From: Bacillus sp. RO1
GTDB lineage: Bacteria > Bacillota > Bacilli > Bacillales > Bacillaceae_I
DNA: 64,000 bases
NCBI RefSeq assembly: GCF_012524115.1
Contig: NZ_JAAZWB010000087.1
Coordinates: 124,001 to 188,000, forward strand
Reading direction: 5' to 3'
Under the pieces are notes generated by a model. The model did no database searches. It was not told the origin of the DNA and saw only the letters and a program-made list of their open reading frames with translations. Of this stretch, positions 24,313 to 33,594 are shown piece after piece. Each line of letters begins with the position of its first letter. Within the stretch, counting starts at the first letter, position 1. A program made the position numbers and the translations under genes.

Positions 24313-24639
24313 CTATTTAGATAATGAAGGCCTTTTTAATAATATAGTTCCAAATTGATTGATTTCTTCCAGAATCCCAGAAAGTTCTATACCTCTTTCT
24401 GTTAAGGAATATTCTACTTGAACAGGTGTAGAAGGAATGACTTCTCTTAAGATAAGTCCACTGTTCTCTAATTCTCTTAAATGCTGACTCAATACTTTTT
24501 TACTGATGCCACTAAGAATCCTTTGCAATTGGCCAAATCGTTTCTTGCCAAATTTGAGATTCCAGATGATCAATACCTTCCATTTTCCGCTAATTAAATC
24601 TACAACATAATCCACTGGGCAAATATTCGTATTTTCCAT
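24313..24639 (-). CDS. HxlR-family (redox-sensing type) regulator
   Basis: The 108-residue winged-helix protein has the HxlR pattern CPVDYVVDLISGKWKVLIIW, FGQLQRILSGISKKVLSQHLRELE and the wing PVQVEYSLTERG. The cysteine near the N-terminus (Cys7) lies where YodB, HypR and QsrR carry their redox-active residue, so quinone or disulfide stress may be the signal. It is encoded 61 bp downstream of a flavodoxin-fold quinone reductase gene, a classical pairing. RBS GGAGG lies before ATG 24639, and an inverted repeat (24665-24691) sits in the gap. Confidence 0.88.
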   Translation of the reverse strand: MENTNICPVDYVVDLISGKWKVLIIWNLKFGKKRFGQLQRILSGISKKVLSQHLRELENSGLILREVIPSTPVQVEYSLTERGIELSGILEEINQFGTILLKRPSLSK

Positions 24640-24664
24640 ATATCCTCCAAAGAGAAAGAATAAT

Positions 24665-24691
24665 GAAATAATACCATATTTTTATTATTTC
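24665..24691. promoter_or_regulatory. Inverted repeat upstream of the HxlR gene
   Basis: GAAATAATA and TATTATTTC are separated by nine bases, directly before the hxlR-type gene. It is a plausible autoregulatory operator; the binding is inferred from position only. Confidence 0.4.
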
Positions 24692-24700
24692 AACACCATG

Positions 24701-25417
24701 CTACATCGTATTATCCGTGCGATAATCCTCCACCAGCTGACCGTTCTGATAGTGAGATAAGGGATGGAACGGAATGGTTGATTCTTCAAAAATAGTAAGT
24801 AGCCTGCTTTTATATTTTTCAAAGTAGGCATTCCTAACGTCCAAAGAAGCTGAGGAAGGGAAGATAAATGGTTCCAATACTTCTATTCCGCTAAAAAATA
24901 ATTTTTCATGCTGAATATTGAATAATCTTTCCTCCAGTTTTCCCTTTAATCCAAATTCTCCGTAGTTATTTAAGTTGGGCGCCCCATGTGTAACAGAGAG
25001 CAACGCCTTTTTCCCGCTCAAGTTCCCTTTATCATAAGCCCCTGGACCATAAGCAAATCCAAAAGCAAACACTCGGTCAAACCACCCTTTCAAAATTGCC
25101 GGCGTCTCTGTCCACCATATTGGATATTGGAAAATGATGAGGTCTGCCCACTCCAATTTTTCCTGTTCCAAAAGGATGTCTGGTGAAAAAGACTTTTCTT
25201 TGGAAGCATTCATTTGTTCCATCAAATAGTTTAATTGGTTAGGGTTTTTCCTTACACTAAAATCATTTCCATCCGCTACCGCCTTAAAACTCATGGCATA
25301 CAAATCAGATACCCGCACGTCATGTCCTTGCGTTTCCAACTGATTACAGGCGAAATCCTTTAAGCTCCCATTTAAGGATGTGGGCTCTGGGTGTGCATAG
25401 ACTATCAAAATATTCAT
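24701..25417 (-). CDS. NAD(P)H quinone reductase, flavodoxin fold (NQO1/MdaB-like)
   Basis: The 238-residue protein begins MNILIVYAHPEPTSLNGSL, the FMN/FAD phosphate-binding loop of the flavodoxin_2 family. It has FQYPIWWTETPAILKGWFDRVF with the conserved PxWW element and FGFAYGPGAYDKGNL, which contact the flavin. The enzyme should reduce quinones by two electrons in the cytosol and limit radical formation. The HxlR regulator gene follows, so electrophile- or quinone-induced derepression is likely. The ATG at 25417 has GGGGG within a 'ggggatttaat' leader. Confidence 0.88.
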   Translation of the reverse strand: MNILIVYAHPEPTSLNGSLKDFACNQLETQGHDVRVSDLYAMSFKAVADGNDFSVRKNPNQLNYLMEQMNASKEKSFSPDILLEQEKLEWADLIIFQYPIWWTETPAILKGWFDRVFAFGFAYGPGAYDKGNLSGKKALLSVTHGAPNLNNYGEFGLKGKLEERLFNIQHEKLFFSGIEVLEPFIFPSSASLDVRNAYFEKYKSRLLTIFEESTIPFHPLSHYQNGQLVEDYRTDNTM

Positions 25418-25543
25418 ATTAAATCCCCCTATTCATTGATAACTTTACGATAGCGGATTCCAGAAACACTGACAATTAGGCACTTTTCGGTAGCTGGGTT
25501 ACATTTTGGTTACCAGCAGCCTATTAAAACTCTTCCGGTTACA

Positions 25544-25580
25544 TACTAAAAGCATCGGGGACGGCCCGATGCTTTTAGTA
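25544..25580. terminator. Perfect 16-bp hairpin
   Basis: TACTAAAAGCATCGGG and CCCGATGCTTTTAGTA pair perfectly around GACGG. It lies between the leftward creatininase gene (stop at 25701) and the quinone reductase start. The 25581-25700 stretch between it and the stop is otherwise non-coding, and an 87-codon rightward frame through it has no RBS. It is probably the terminator of the peptide-uptake operon, or possibly the end of a decayed mobile element. Confidence 0.55.
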
Positions 25581-25700
25581 TTCGTAAGTTTAAATGGATT
25601 TTTAAGATTAAGACTCCACCACTCTCGCTACTTGATGTCCGCACTAGCCACGCAAGCATGTCTGATTAAACGATGGGAGGGACGCCAGCCCTCTCCTCTC

Positions 25701-26525
25701 TCACAAATGATGATTCACCCTAGGGTGATTCCCCTCTCTATCTTTAAAAATCTGCACAAACTCCACTAATCCTTCTACTGCCGCGCTCATTAACTTCTCG
25801 CCTTTTTCCCTTGTCGCCTGTGTCGGATCACCCAACGTTCCCGTTTCCGAAATAGAACTCCAGTGAGGGACCATGACAACCGGTCTTCCTTCTCCTTTTC
25901 CCACGAGGTCTAGCCAGAAGTATTTGGACATCTGGTATTTGTCGATGTCGCGGACTGCTTTCTCCATTTGGACCAGGTCTTCTTTGACGGCGAGGTACAT
26001 CGAGGTTTCAAGCTCACAAGCGTGGTTGATGCCTCCAGGGCTTTCGGAGTCGCGGATTTGTTCGGTTAGCTGGACGACGGGCTCGAAGTCCCAATGGGAG
26101 ATGGAGGTACATTGTACGTCTGGATAATGGAGCATTGTCTGTCTTGCGGCTACTTTTAAGAGTGACACATTACTGCCATGCCCATTCATGAGTAAGATTT
26201 TTTTAAAGCCTTGATGTGCAAGGCTATTGCAGACATCCACCACATAATTGATGAACGTTTCGCTACTGATGGAAATGACACCTGGAAAGTCCATTTGGTG
26301 AGGGGCATAGCCATGGTTGATAGGTGGAATGATCACCATCTTTTCCGGTGATTTCGCACCTGCGCGGTAGCAGATCTCTGATGCTAGGACAAGGTCGGTA
26401 TCAATTGGTAAGTGGTGACCGTGCTCCTCAATCATCGCCACAGGGACAACCGCTACTCGTTCTTGTTTTACCGCTTCCTTTACCTCTGGCCACGTCATTT
26501 CTCCAAAAAGATGTTTTTTTGTCAT
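25701..26525 (-). CDS. Creatininase-family amidohydrolase
   Basis: The 274-residue protein carries the creatininase metal-binding motifs: VAMIEEHGHHLPIDTDLVLA (Glu, His, Asp ligands at about 33-46), LLMNGHGSNVS and GINHACELETSMYLA. These enzymes are homohexameric Zn/Mn amidohydrolases acting on cyclic or linear amides such as creatinine or formamidopyrimidine derivatives; the substrate here is unknown. It is the last gene of the leftward peptide-uptake cluster, 118 bp after the M20 gene. The gap is AT-rich and may hold its own promoter. RBS AAGGGTT precedes the ATG at 26525. Confidence 0.85.
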   Translation of the reverse strand: MTKKHLFGEMTWPEVKEAVKQERVAVVPVAMIEEHGHHLPIDTDLVLASEICYRAGAKSPEKMVIIPPINHGYAPHQMDFPGVISISSETFINYVVDVCNSLAHQGFKKILLMNGHGSNVSLLKVAARQTMLHYPDVQCTSISHWDFEPVVQLTEQIRDSESPGGINHACELETSMYLAVKEDLVQMEKAVRDIDKYQMSKYFWLDLVGKGEGRPVVMVPHWSSISETGTLGDPTQATREKGEKLMSAAVEGLVEFVQIFKDREGNHPRVNHHL

Positions 26526-26643
26526 GTAGATAAAACCCTTCTTTCCTTATTGTTTTAACTTTTTATGGTTTTTTTATTTTAATTTTCAGTTATTATTTTT
26601 GGTTTAATCGAGCCGTTGTTTTACCGATTTACTACCCATACTT

Positions 26644-27840
26644 TTAATTCGGGATTCGTGTTCTGTCTCCCATCATTGACTTCATGAACTCTTCTTTTAT
26701 TTTTTGTTGCAGCTCCTTGCTTTGAATTACCTTCCAGCAGGTATGGGCCATTGTTTTTCCGGCCAGCAGCATCGTGTCATAGGCGAGGGGAGTATTACAC
26801 ATATCGGCAAATTCCTTTGTGTGGCCTGGAACAAGTTGGTCCGTTAAGGATAAAACTGGGTGGATCGATGGCACGTTCAGACTCACATTGCCCATATCGA
26901 TTGAGCCCATTCCTTCGTGATGCTTGGATAGATCGACATAGTCAAATTCATCGAGACTTTCCTGGTACAGGCCTACTAGTGTTTGATTGCTCACCATCGC
27001 GGCATAAGGGTGACCAATTTCGTTAATTTCTACCTCTGTTCCACTCATGAGCGCGGCACCTTTTGCAATGTCCAAGACTTGCGCACAGATTTCCTCTAGA
27101 TAGTCATTATCAATGGAACGAACACAGAATTCTGCCACCGCGCGATGGGGGATGATGTTCGTTGCCTTCCCGCCTTCTTTAATGATGCCGTGGATGCGTA
27201 CATCTGGTTTTATGTGTTGGCGTAAGGCGCTCACCCCGTTAAACAGCTGAATCACACCATCTAATGCATTCTTCCCTTCCCATGGCTCAGAAGCTGCGTG
27301 CGCATTTTTTCCGTGGAAGATGAAGTCATAGCTGTGAAAAGCCAATGATTTTACATCAATAATCGTAGAATAGCCTGGGTGGAACATCATCGCGACATCC
27401 ACACCTTTAAAGGCACCTTCGTTGATGAGATCGATTTTCCCACCGACGCCTTCTTCGTCGTGGGTACCAATTACGGACACTTCGAACGGCTCATCAGCCT
27501 CCAGCTGTGCAAGTGCCAAACCGGCCGCGACACTGGCGACACCGATAAGATGGTGCCCACACGCATGGCCTACATCTGGCAGGGCATCGTATTCTGCGCA
27601 GAACGCAATATGGGGTCCGCCTTCTCCTTTTTTCTTGTTAGCAATAAACGCGGTATCAAAAGGTCCCACTCCTCGTTGAACCGTGAAGCCTTTTTCCTCT
27701 AAGTAATCACATAAGGCTTTAGAGGATATATACTCTTCTCCTCCTAGCTCCGGGTTTTGCTGGATATAGGTACTTAATGCGACTAAGCCTTCTTTTTCCC
27801 GTTCTAGGATGGCATCTATTTGTTCTTTTGACACAAACAT
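26644..27840 (-). CDS. M20-family amidohydrolase (AbgB/YxeP-like)
   Basis: The 398-residue enzyme has the M20D metal-site motifs: FCAEYDALPDVGHACGHHLIG with HACGHH, GTHDEEGVGGK and MMFHPG. A dimerisation/lid domain follows around 180-290 (SYDFIFHGKNAHAASEPWEGKNALDG). Such enzymes remove acyl, aminobenzoyl or indolyl groups from amino acids or split dipeptides. Its ATG follows the oppF-like gene by 7 bp, so the transporter probably imports its substrate. The RBS is AAGGAG. Location is cytosolic, as there is no signal peptide. Confidence 0.88.
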   Translation of the reverse strand: MFVSKEQIDAILEREKEGLVALSTYIQQNPELGGEEYISSKALCDYLEEKGFTVQRGVGPFDTAFIANKKKGEGGPHIAFCAEYDALPDVGHACGHHLIGVASVAAGLALAQLEADEPFEVSVIGTHDEEGVGGKIDLINEGAFKGVDVAMMFHPGYSTIIDVKSLAFHSYDFIFHGKNAHAASEPWEGKNALDGVIQLFNGVSALRQHIKPDVRIHGIIKEGGKATNIIPHRAVAEFCVRSIDNDYLEEICAQVLDIAKGAALMSGTEVEINEIGHPYAAMVSNQTLVGLYQESLDEFDYVDLSKHHEGMGSIDMGNVSLNVPSIHPVLSLTDQLVPGHTKEFADMCNTPLAYDTMLLAGKTMAHTCWKVIQSKELQQKIKEEFMKSMMGDRTRIPN

Positions 27841-27847
27841 TCACTCC

Positions 27848-28846
27848 TTAGTTAAGCTCTTCTGCAAAATGACAGGCTGCAAAATGATTCTCGCTGTATT
27901 CCACTAGTGGTGGTTCCTCAACTTTGCATTTTTGCTCGGCAAAAGGACATCTTGTATGGAACCGGCATCCACTTGGAACATTGCTTGGGTTCGGTGTTTC
28001 TCCTTTTAGAATCATCCGCTTCCGTTTTTCACCGGCCACGGTTGGTTTTGGCATGACATTGATCAATGCTTTCGTGTATGGATGGAGGCTTGCGGAAATC
28101 ACCTTATCAACATCACCAATCTCCACGATTTTCCCTAAATACATGATGGCGATCCGGTCAGAAATCAACCAGGCAAGCGAAATATCATGGGTGATGAACA
28201 AGTAAGAAATGCCTTTTTCATCACGGAGATTTACCATTAGTCGCAAAATATCGGCCCGGACCGAAACATCAAGCATCGACACCGGTTCATCCGCCACGAT
28301 AAATTCCGGGTTCAATATCAGGGCTGCGGCAATGACCACCCGTTGGCGCTGTCCACCGCTTAGTTCATGAGGATAACGGTACAAATACTGCTCTGCTGGT
28401 CTTAATCCGGCCCACTCTAACGCCTCTTTGACCTTTTCCTTTTTTTGTTGTTCATTTTTGATAAGACCATTGATTTCTAACGGCTCTGCCACGATGTCGA
28501 TGATCAGAAACTTGGAGTTCAGTGACTCATATGGATCCTGGAAAATCATCTGGGCTTTTTGCCGGAATGCTTGAATCTGCTTCTTATCCTTTTGCAAGAT
28601 CGGCTTGCCGTCGTAGGTAATGTCCCCTTCTACATTCTCAAGCAATTGCAGAATTGCTTTTCCTGTTGTGGTTTTCCCGCTGCCACTCTCCCCAACGAGC
28701 GACAAGATCTCTCCTTTATTAATATCAATATCAATGCCGTCCACCGCTTTGACGCGTTTTTTTTCCTTTGAGAGTAGCCCTTTTAAAAAGCCAGTCTGTA
28801 AATCGAAGTGGACGCGCAAATCCTTTGTTTTAATGAGACTATTCAT
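27848..28846 (-). CDS. Oligopeptide ABC transporter ATP-binding protein (OppF/DppF type)
   Basis: The 332-residue ATPase shows Walker A GESGSGKTTTGK, the Q-loop in MIFQDPYESLNSKF, signature LSGGQRQRVV, Walker B FIVADEPVSMLDV and the H-loop FITHDISLAW. The C-terminal OPP cluster (GCRFHTRCPFAEQKCKVEEPP), an iron-sulphur-like Cys motif typical of oligopeptide ATPases, is complete. The start ATG lies one base from the stop of the oppD-like gene, so the pair is translationally coupled. Together they energise uptake by the two permeases. Confidence 0.93.
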   Translation of the reverse strand: MNSLIKTKDLRVHFDLQTGFLKGLLSKEKKRVKAVDGIDIDINKGEILSLVGESGSGKTTTGKAILQLLENVEGDITYDGKPILQKDKKQIQAFRQKAQMIFQDPYESLNSKFLIIDIVAEPLEINGLIKNEQQKKEKVKEALEWAGLRPAEQYLYRYPHELSGGQRQRVVIAAALILNPEFIVADEPVSMLDVSVRADILRLMVNLRDEKGISYLFITHDISLAWLISDRIAIMYLGKIVEIGDVDKVISASLHPYTKALINVMPKPTVAGEKRKRMILKGETPNPSNVPSGCRFHTRCPFAEQKCKVEEPPLVEYSENHFAACHFAEELN

Positions 28847-28847
28847 T

Positions 28848-29807
28848 TTACTCCCCCCTTAAGTGACAGGCGACATAATGATCTTCGGCTATTTTTCTGA
28901 GTGCTGGCGTTGTCCGCTTGCATTCCTCCGTTGCATGCTCGCATCGCGGATGAAAATAGCAGCCTGTTGGCGGGTTGATTAAATTAGGTGGAGATCCGGG
29001 AATTGATTCCGTCATTTCCCGTTTTCCGTGAATATCTGGAAACGCTTTGACAAGCTTTTGTGTGTAAGGGTGAGAGCTGTGCTTAATTACGTTTTCCACC
29101 GTTCCCGTCTCCACGATTTTCCCGGCATACATCACCACGGCTTTGTCACACGTTTCCGCCATCACCGACAGGTCATGAGTAATGAGAATGAGCGACATCC
29201 CAAGCTCTGCCCGCAGCTTTTCTAGTAATTCCAAAATCTGTGCTTGCACCATGACATCAAGCGCTGTTGTCGGCTCGTCGCCTATTAATATTTTCGGATC
29301 GCAGGCAAGAGCCATGGCAATCATAACCCGTTGCTTCATTCCGCCACTAAATTCATGAGGATATTGATCGATTCTCTCTGGATCGATTTCGACTAATTCC
29401 AGAAGCCCCTTGGCTTTTTTTCTGGCTGCCTTGTAATCCAATTTATTGTGGTACATCATTACATCCGTAAGCTGTTCACCAATTTTTTTGACAGGATTTA
29501 AGGCATTCATAGCTCCCTGAAACGCAATCGCAATTTCATTCCAGCGATAGCGCCTAATTTGATTGTCATTTAACGCTGCTAAATTTTTTCCATTAAAGTT
29601 GATCTCCCCGCCAGCGATCTCCCCTTCCTGTGGAAGAAGGCTGGTGATGGATAGGGCAGTGGTGGTTTTCCCACAGCCGGATTCGCCAACGAGGCCAATC
29701 GCTTCCCCCTTTTCAAGCGTGAAGCTAACATCGTCCACTGCTTTGACGATTCCGTCTTTTGTATGAAAATAGGTTTTTAGGTTTTTAACTTCTAGAAGAC
29801 TCATCAT
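28848..29807 (-). CDS. Oligopeptide ABC transporter ATP-binding protein (OppD/DppD type)
   Basis: The 319-residue ATPase has Walker A GESGCGKTTTAL, the Q-loop IAFQGAMNALNPVK, signature FSGGMKQRVMIA, Walker B ILIGDEPTTALDV and LITHDLSV. The C-terminal oligo_HPY element (GCYFHPRCEHATEECKRTTPAL) follows. It is the heterodimer partner of the next gene's product. The MM start lies behind AAGGAGA, and the ATG overlaps the end of the permease gene region without a gap. Confidence 0.93.
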   Translation of the reverse strand: MMSLLEVKNLKTYFHTKDGIVKAVDDVSFTLEKGEAIGLVGESGCGKTTTALSITSLLPQEGEIAGGEINFNGKNLAALNDNQIRRYRWNEIAIAFQGAMNALNPVKKIGEQLTDVMMYHNKLDYKAARKKAKGLLELVEIDPERIDQYPHEFSGGMKQRVMIAMALACDPKILIGDEPTTALDVMVQAQILELLEKLRAELGMSLILITHDLSVMAETCDKAVVMYAGKIVETGTVENVIKHSSHPYTQKLVKAFPDIHGKREMTESIPGSPPNLINPPTGCYFHPRCEHATEECKRTTPALRKIAEDHYVACHLRGE

Positions 29808-30680
29808 CTATCTCCTTTTTAGCTTTGGGTTCAAAATTTCATCAAAGGCATACCCGATGAAGGTAAAGCCAAGTACCACCAGCACGACACATAATCCTGG
29901 CGCCATCAAGTACCAGTACGCCCCAAGACTTGCCGCCCCTGATTCAAAGGCATAATGTAGCATCATGCCCCAGCTTGGCTGTGTTGTATCTCCCATCCCT
30001 AAGAAGCTCAGGGTTGTTTCGGATAAAATTGCAACAGCCGAAACTAATACGGTGTTGGCGAAAATCAAGGGAAATACGTTCGGTAAAATATGTTTTCTCA
30101 TAATATAGAAGTGATTGGCCCCGATGGAGCGGGCACGCTCGATGAACTGCCTTTCTTTGATTGAAAGGGTCTGGGAGCGAACAATACGGGCTGTTCCCGG
30201 CCAACTCGTTAAGCCAATGACCAATATAATGTTCCAGAGGCTTGCTCCAAGAATCGCTGTTAAGACGAGGGCAAGCGGCAACCAAGGTAGCACCAAAAAC
30301 ACGTCAGTTATTCTCATTAACAAGGTATCTACTTTTCTTCCATAATAGCCAGAAGCGATCCCGACCACAGTTCCGACAAACATTGAAATTAAGGTGGAGA
30401 TGAATCCGACCATGATTGAGATTCTGGCACCTAAGATGACGCCGCCCAACACATCTCTGCCAAGGTCATCTGTTCCGAGCAAGTTGGCCCAGGTAGGGGG
30501 GCTTAGCACGTCCGCTACCCCGTATTCCTTTGGATCATAGTCCGTTAACAATGGGCCAAAGATCGCAATCAGCACGAAGAACCCGAGAATAATTGCTCCT
30601 GAGTATCCCATTTTGTTACGGATAAATGTTCCGAGAAATTCTTTTGTTTTCTTTGCAGCAATGGTATGTTTTTGTTTCAT
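29808..30680 (-). CDS. Oligopeptide ABC transporter permease (OppC/DppC type)
   Basis: The 290-residue membrane protein has an N-terminal helix, the OppC N-terminal region (LTDYDPKEYGVADVLSPPTWANLLGTDDLGRDVLGGVI) and five more helices. The EAA coupling loop is EERARSIGANHFYIMRKHILPN-like (ERARSIGANHFYIMRKHI). It forms the membrane channel together with the OppB-type protein. The ATG at 30680 follows GGTGAAGGAAG. It is separated by 11 bp from the OppB-type gene. Confidence 0.92.
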   Translation of the reverse strand: MKQKHTIAAKKTKEFLGTFIRNKMGYSGAIILGFFVLIAIFGPLLTDYDPKEYGVADVLSPPTWANLLGTDDLGRDVLGGVILGARISIMVGFISTLISMFVGTVVGIASGYYGRKVDTLLMRITDVFLVLPWLPLALVLTAILGASLWNIILVIGLTSWPGTARIVRSQTLSIKERQFIERARSIGANHFYIMRKHILPNVFPLIFANTVLVSAVAILSETTLSFLGMGDTTQPSWGMMLHYAFESGAASLGAYWYLMAPGLCVVLVVLGFTFIGYAFDEILNPKLKRR

Positions 30681-30691
30681 CTTCCTTCACC

Positions 30692-31666
30692 CTAGGCTTT
30701 ATTATTTATTCGTGGATCCAGGTAACCATATATGATGTCCGCACAAAGATTGGCAAGCACGACACAGACACTGACAATCAGGAAAATCCCTTGCAGTAAC
30801 GGGTAGTCTCTGTTGTTTAATGCTTCATACATCAAGCGTCCCAAGCCTGGCCACGAAAATACCGTTTCAATTTGAATCGCGCCTGCAATCATAAAACCGA
30901 TGTTGATCGCGATGATGGTCACCATGGGGAGCATCGCATTTGGCAGCGCATGTCTTCTGATAATTAATTTCTCCGAGAAGCCTTTTGCTTTCGCGGTGGT
31001 GATATAATCCTCTGTCAAAACCTCAAGTAAAGAATTACGCATGATCAAAACGAATTGCCCAATTAAGACTAGGGCCAATGTTAAGGTTGGTAAAAATAAA
31101 TGCTTGGACACGTCCAGTGCCTTCTCAAAAGAATTGGCAAATACCGCACCTGCTGTACTCATTCCGCTTGTTGGAAATAGATTCAGTGTGACGCTAAAAA
31201 AGACAACCAGCATGATTCCAAGCCAAAAGGTAGGCATCGCGTAGGTAATCAGAGAAAAGGTTAAAGAGGTAATATCAATTTTCTTCCCTCGTTTAGAAGC
31301 CGCCACAATCCCAATGAACATACCAGCTATGATTGCGACGATTGTTGATAATCCCACCAGTAAAAGCGTTGGGACCAGCTTTTCGCCAATGACTTGAATG
31401 ACTGGCTCCTTGGTCATAAAGGACATTCCGAGATCGCCCTGGGCCAGCTGCTTAAAATAGAGCCAGAGCTGGACATACATGGGCTGGTCGACTCCAAATA
31501 ACACTTTGATTTTTTCAATCGCTTCCTCGGAAGCATTCGGGTTCCTCACAATCATGGCTAACGGGTCTCCCGGCATGACGCGAAAAAGAAAGAAATTAAT
31601 GATTAACACGAGGAAAATTGTCACCATGGACTGAAAGAGTTTCTTCATTAGATAGTATTTATTCAT
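30692..31666 (-). CDS. Oligopeptide ABC transporter permease (OppB/DppB type)
   Basis: The 324-residue protein has six transmembrane helices, the conserved N-terminus MKKLFQSMVTIFLVLIINFF with FRVMPGDPLAMIVRNP, and the coupling loop TAKAKGFSEKLIIRRHALPNA. The start is placed at the ATG at 31666 because AAGGTG is six bases upstream; an upstream TTG at 31699 lies inside the hairpin that follows the binding-protein gene. Peptide specificity cannot be told. Confidence 0.92.
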   Translation of the reverse strand: MNKYYLMKKLFQSMVTIFLVLIINFFLFRVMPGDPLAMIVRNPNASEEAIEKIKVLFGVDQPMYVQLWLYFKQLAQGDLGMSFMTKEPVIQVIGEKLVPTLLLVGLSTIVAIIAGMFIGIVAASKRGKKIDITSLTFSLITYAMPTFWLGIMLVVFFSVTLNLFPTSGMSTAGAVFANSFEKALDVSKHLFLPTLTLALVLIGQFVLIMRNSLLEVLTEDYITTAKAKGFSEKLIIRRHALPNAMLPMVTIIAINIGFMIAGAIQIETVFSWPGLGRLMYEALNNRDYPLLQGIFLIVSVCVVLANLCADIIYGYLDPRINNKA

Positions 31667-31690
31667 CGTTTTCACCTTCGCCTTTGTAAC

Positions 31691-31722
31691 AAAGGGCAAA
31701 GTAGCTTCGCACTTTGCCCTTT
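31691..31722 (-). terminator. Hairpin between binding-protein and permease genes
   Basis: AAAGGGCAAAGT and ACTTTGCCCTTT pair perfectly around AGCTTCGC. Read leftward there is no T-run after it, so it is more likely an mRNA 3'-end stabiliser or partial attenuator that raises the level of the binding protein over the membrane subunits. Confidence 0.65.
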
Positions 31723-31729
31723 ATTTTTC

Positions 31730-33523
31730 TTACATATCGTCGTCGATTGACATATCTTTTTTCTTGCGTTTTACAAGGAAGATCCCAGTCATAATCGCGG
31801 CTCCCACAATGACAACGGCAATGATCGCTCCAGCGTTACCGGCTGCTTCTTCATTTTCCGTAGTGTCCGATGCAGTAGCTTCGGTGCCATCCTCCGTATC
31901 AGCAGCTACTTCCCCAGCTGATGCTAGTTTTACATTTAAATAGTTTTCGTGATTGAAAGAATAGAAGTACACCCCAGCTACTTTTGTCCAGCCTTCCCAT
32001 TTGTCGGTATTTACCGCTTGAAGGGCGTTATCATACAAAAGAATGATATATGGGGCATCCTCGTATAACATCTCCTGCATGTCATGAACGACCGTTTGTC
32101 TTTCCTCTTTATCTATGATCGTTTCTTGTTTAGCCAGTAGCTTGTCGTATGCTTCGTTGGCATAGTAAGAGTCACTTAAGTTTCCTATCTCTTCTGAGGA
32201 CATGACATTTAGGATCGTAGTTGGGTCGGCGTCTGTTCCCCAGCCCCAGATGAACATATCAAAATCGGCATTATCATAGATTCGGTCAACTAGAAGTCCA
32301 TCGTCGACTGTTTCAAGCTTCACACCAATTCCCACATCTTCTAGCATGCTGCTAATCATTTCCCCAGCGCGGACCTCTTCAGAAGTTTTCGAACGAACCA
32401 TTAATTCAAACTCTAGCGGCTCCCCATCTGCTTCTCTGATTCCATCGCCATCTTCGTCCTTGTATCCGGCATTATCCAAGATTTCCATTGCTTTTGCCGG
32501 ATCAAAGGAACGCAGGTTTTCTGGTTTGTAGTGCCAGAAATCTAGGCTTGGTGGGATTAATGTCGATCCAGGTGCTGCTTGACCGGCATAAGCAACATCA
32601 ATGATTTTCTGTTTATCAATTGCATAGCTCATCGCATGACGAATGTCTTTTTCACGAAGAAGTGGATTTCCTTTTGAATTGTCATCTGGCCAGGTGTTAA
32701 TGGAAAGCTCCGTAAATCCGTGTGTGGTCGCCGAAATCACTTCCATGCTTTCCTCTGCATCCAGCACTTTCACTTGGTTTGCTCCAATGTTGATGGCTGC
32801 ATCGATCTCGCCTATTTTTAAGGATTGCGTCAAGGTATCTGTGTTAGCATAAAGCACGAATACGAGGCTATCGATGTTGGCTGGTTTGTAGAAGTAGTCT
32901 GGATTCTTTTCCAGCTTGATGAACTCATCTTTCTTGAATTCACTAAACTTAAAAGCACCCGTTCCAATTGGGTTTTCATTTGGCCATGTTTCCAGGTCGG
33001 CCATCGAGATTCCTTCCCAGATATGCTTTGGTAAAATCGGCGTCGTGCTTTGTAGCATATTCGCTTTCGGTTCCTCTGTTTTTATAACGACCGTCAGCTC
33101 ATCCGGCGTTTCAATGGAGGTGATTCCATCCAAGTATCCAGCGTATAAGCCTAAGCCGCTTTCTTGTAACGTTTCATAGGTGAACTTTACGTCTGCAGAA
33201 GTGAATGGCGTCCCATCATGCCATTTGACTCCCTCTTGCAGGTTGAACGTCCAAGTTAAATTATCATCACTTACCTGCCAATCTTTTGCCAATCTCCCAA
33301 CCGGCTCGACATCATCATCAAAGGCAACTAATGGATCATAGATTAACTTAAAGATTTCAGTAGCTGAAATCGTCCACGCCAGAAACGGACTCAGACTATC
33401 TGCCTCTGCAGTCCATCCAATTTTCAAGGTGGCTGCCTCCTCCGCATTCGCCTTGCTCATTGGTAGTACCAGGTAACTGAACATCAAGATGACCGTTAAT
33501 AATATACTTCCAAGCTTTTTCAT
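31730..33523 (-). CDS. Extracellular peptide-binding protein with C-terminal membrane anchor
   Basis: The 597-residue protein belongs to the SBP_bac_5 family (LKIGWTAEADSLSPFLAW, DWQVSDDNLTWTFNLQEGVKWHDGTPFTSADV split over residues 70-105, and so on). It captures the substrate outside the cell. It has a type I signal peptide ending SKANA rather than a lipobox. At the C-terminus an acidic/Thr-rich linker leads into a transmembrane helix (GAIIAVVIVGAAIMTGIFLV) and basic tail KRKKKD. It therefore appears to be anchored by its C-terminus instead of a lipid. The start is the ATG at 33523 behind AGGGGGAAAAAGG; a longer frame to 33565 has no good RBS. Confidence 0.9.
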   Translation of the reverse strand: MKKLGSILLTVILMFSYLVLPMSKANAEEAATLKIGWTAEADSLSPFLAWTISATEIFKLIYDPLVAFDDDVEPVGRLAKDWQVSDDNLTWTFNLQEGVKWHDGTPFTSADVKFTYETLQESGLGLYAGYLDGITSIETPDELTVVIKTEEPKANMLQSTTPILPKHIWEGISMADLETWPNENPIGTGAFKFSEFKKDEFIKLEKNPDYFYKPANIDSLVFVLYANTDTLTQSLKIGEIDAAINIGANQVKVLDAEESMEVISATTHGFTELSINTWPDDNSKGNPLLREKDIRHAMSYAIDKQKIIDVAYAGQAAPGSTLIPPSLDFWHYKPENLRSFDPAKAMEILDNAGYKDEDGDGIREADGEPLEFELMVRSKTSEEVRAGEMISSMLEDVGIGVKLETVDDGLLVDRIYDNADFDMFIWGWGTDADPTTILNVMSSEEIGNLSDSYYANEAYDKLLAKQETIIDKEERQTVVHDMQEMLYEDAPYIILLYDNALQAVNTDKWEGWTKVAGVYFYSFNHENYLNVKLASAGEVAADTEDGTEATASDTTENEEAAGNAGAIIAVVIVGAAIMTGIFLVKRKKKDMSIDDDM

Positions 33524-33594
33524 CCTTTTTCCCCCTATTTTTTTATAGAAAAGCTGCTTTCGCATAAAATAACCCCCTTAATACGAAAAGAGCC

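Noticed and set aside
25506-25769. 87-codon rightward frame across the hairpin before the creatininase gene
   Set aside because: No RBS, it overlaps a 16-bp hairpin and the end of a clear gene. It may be a relic of a mobile element, but nothing shows this.
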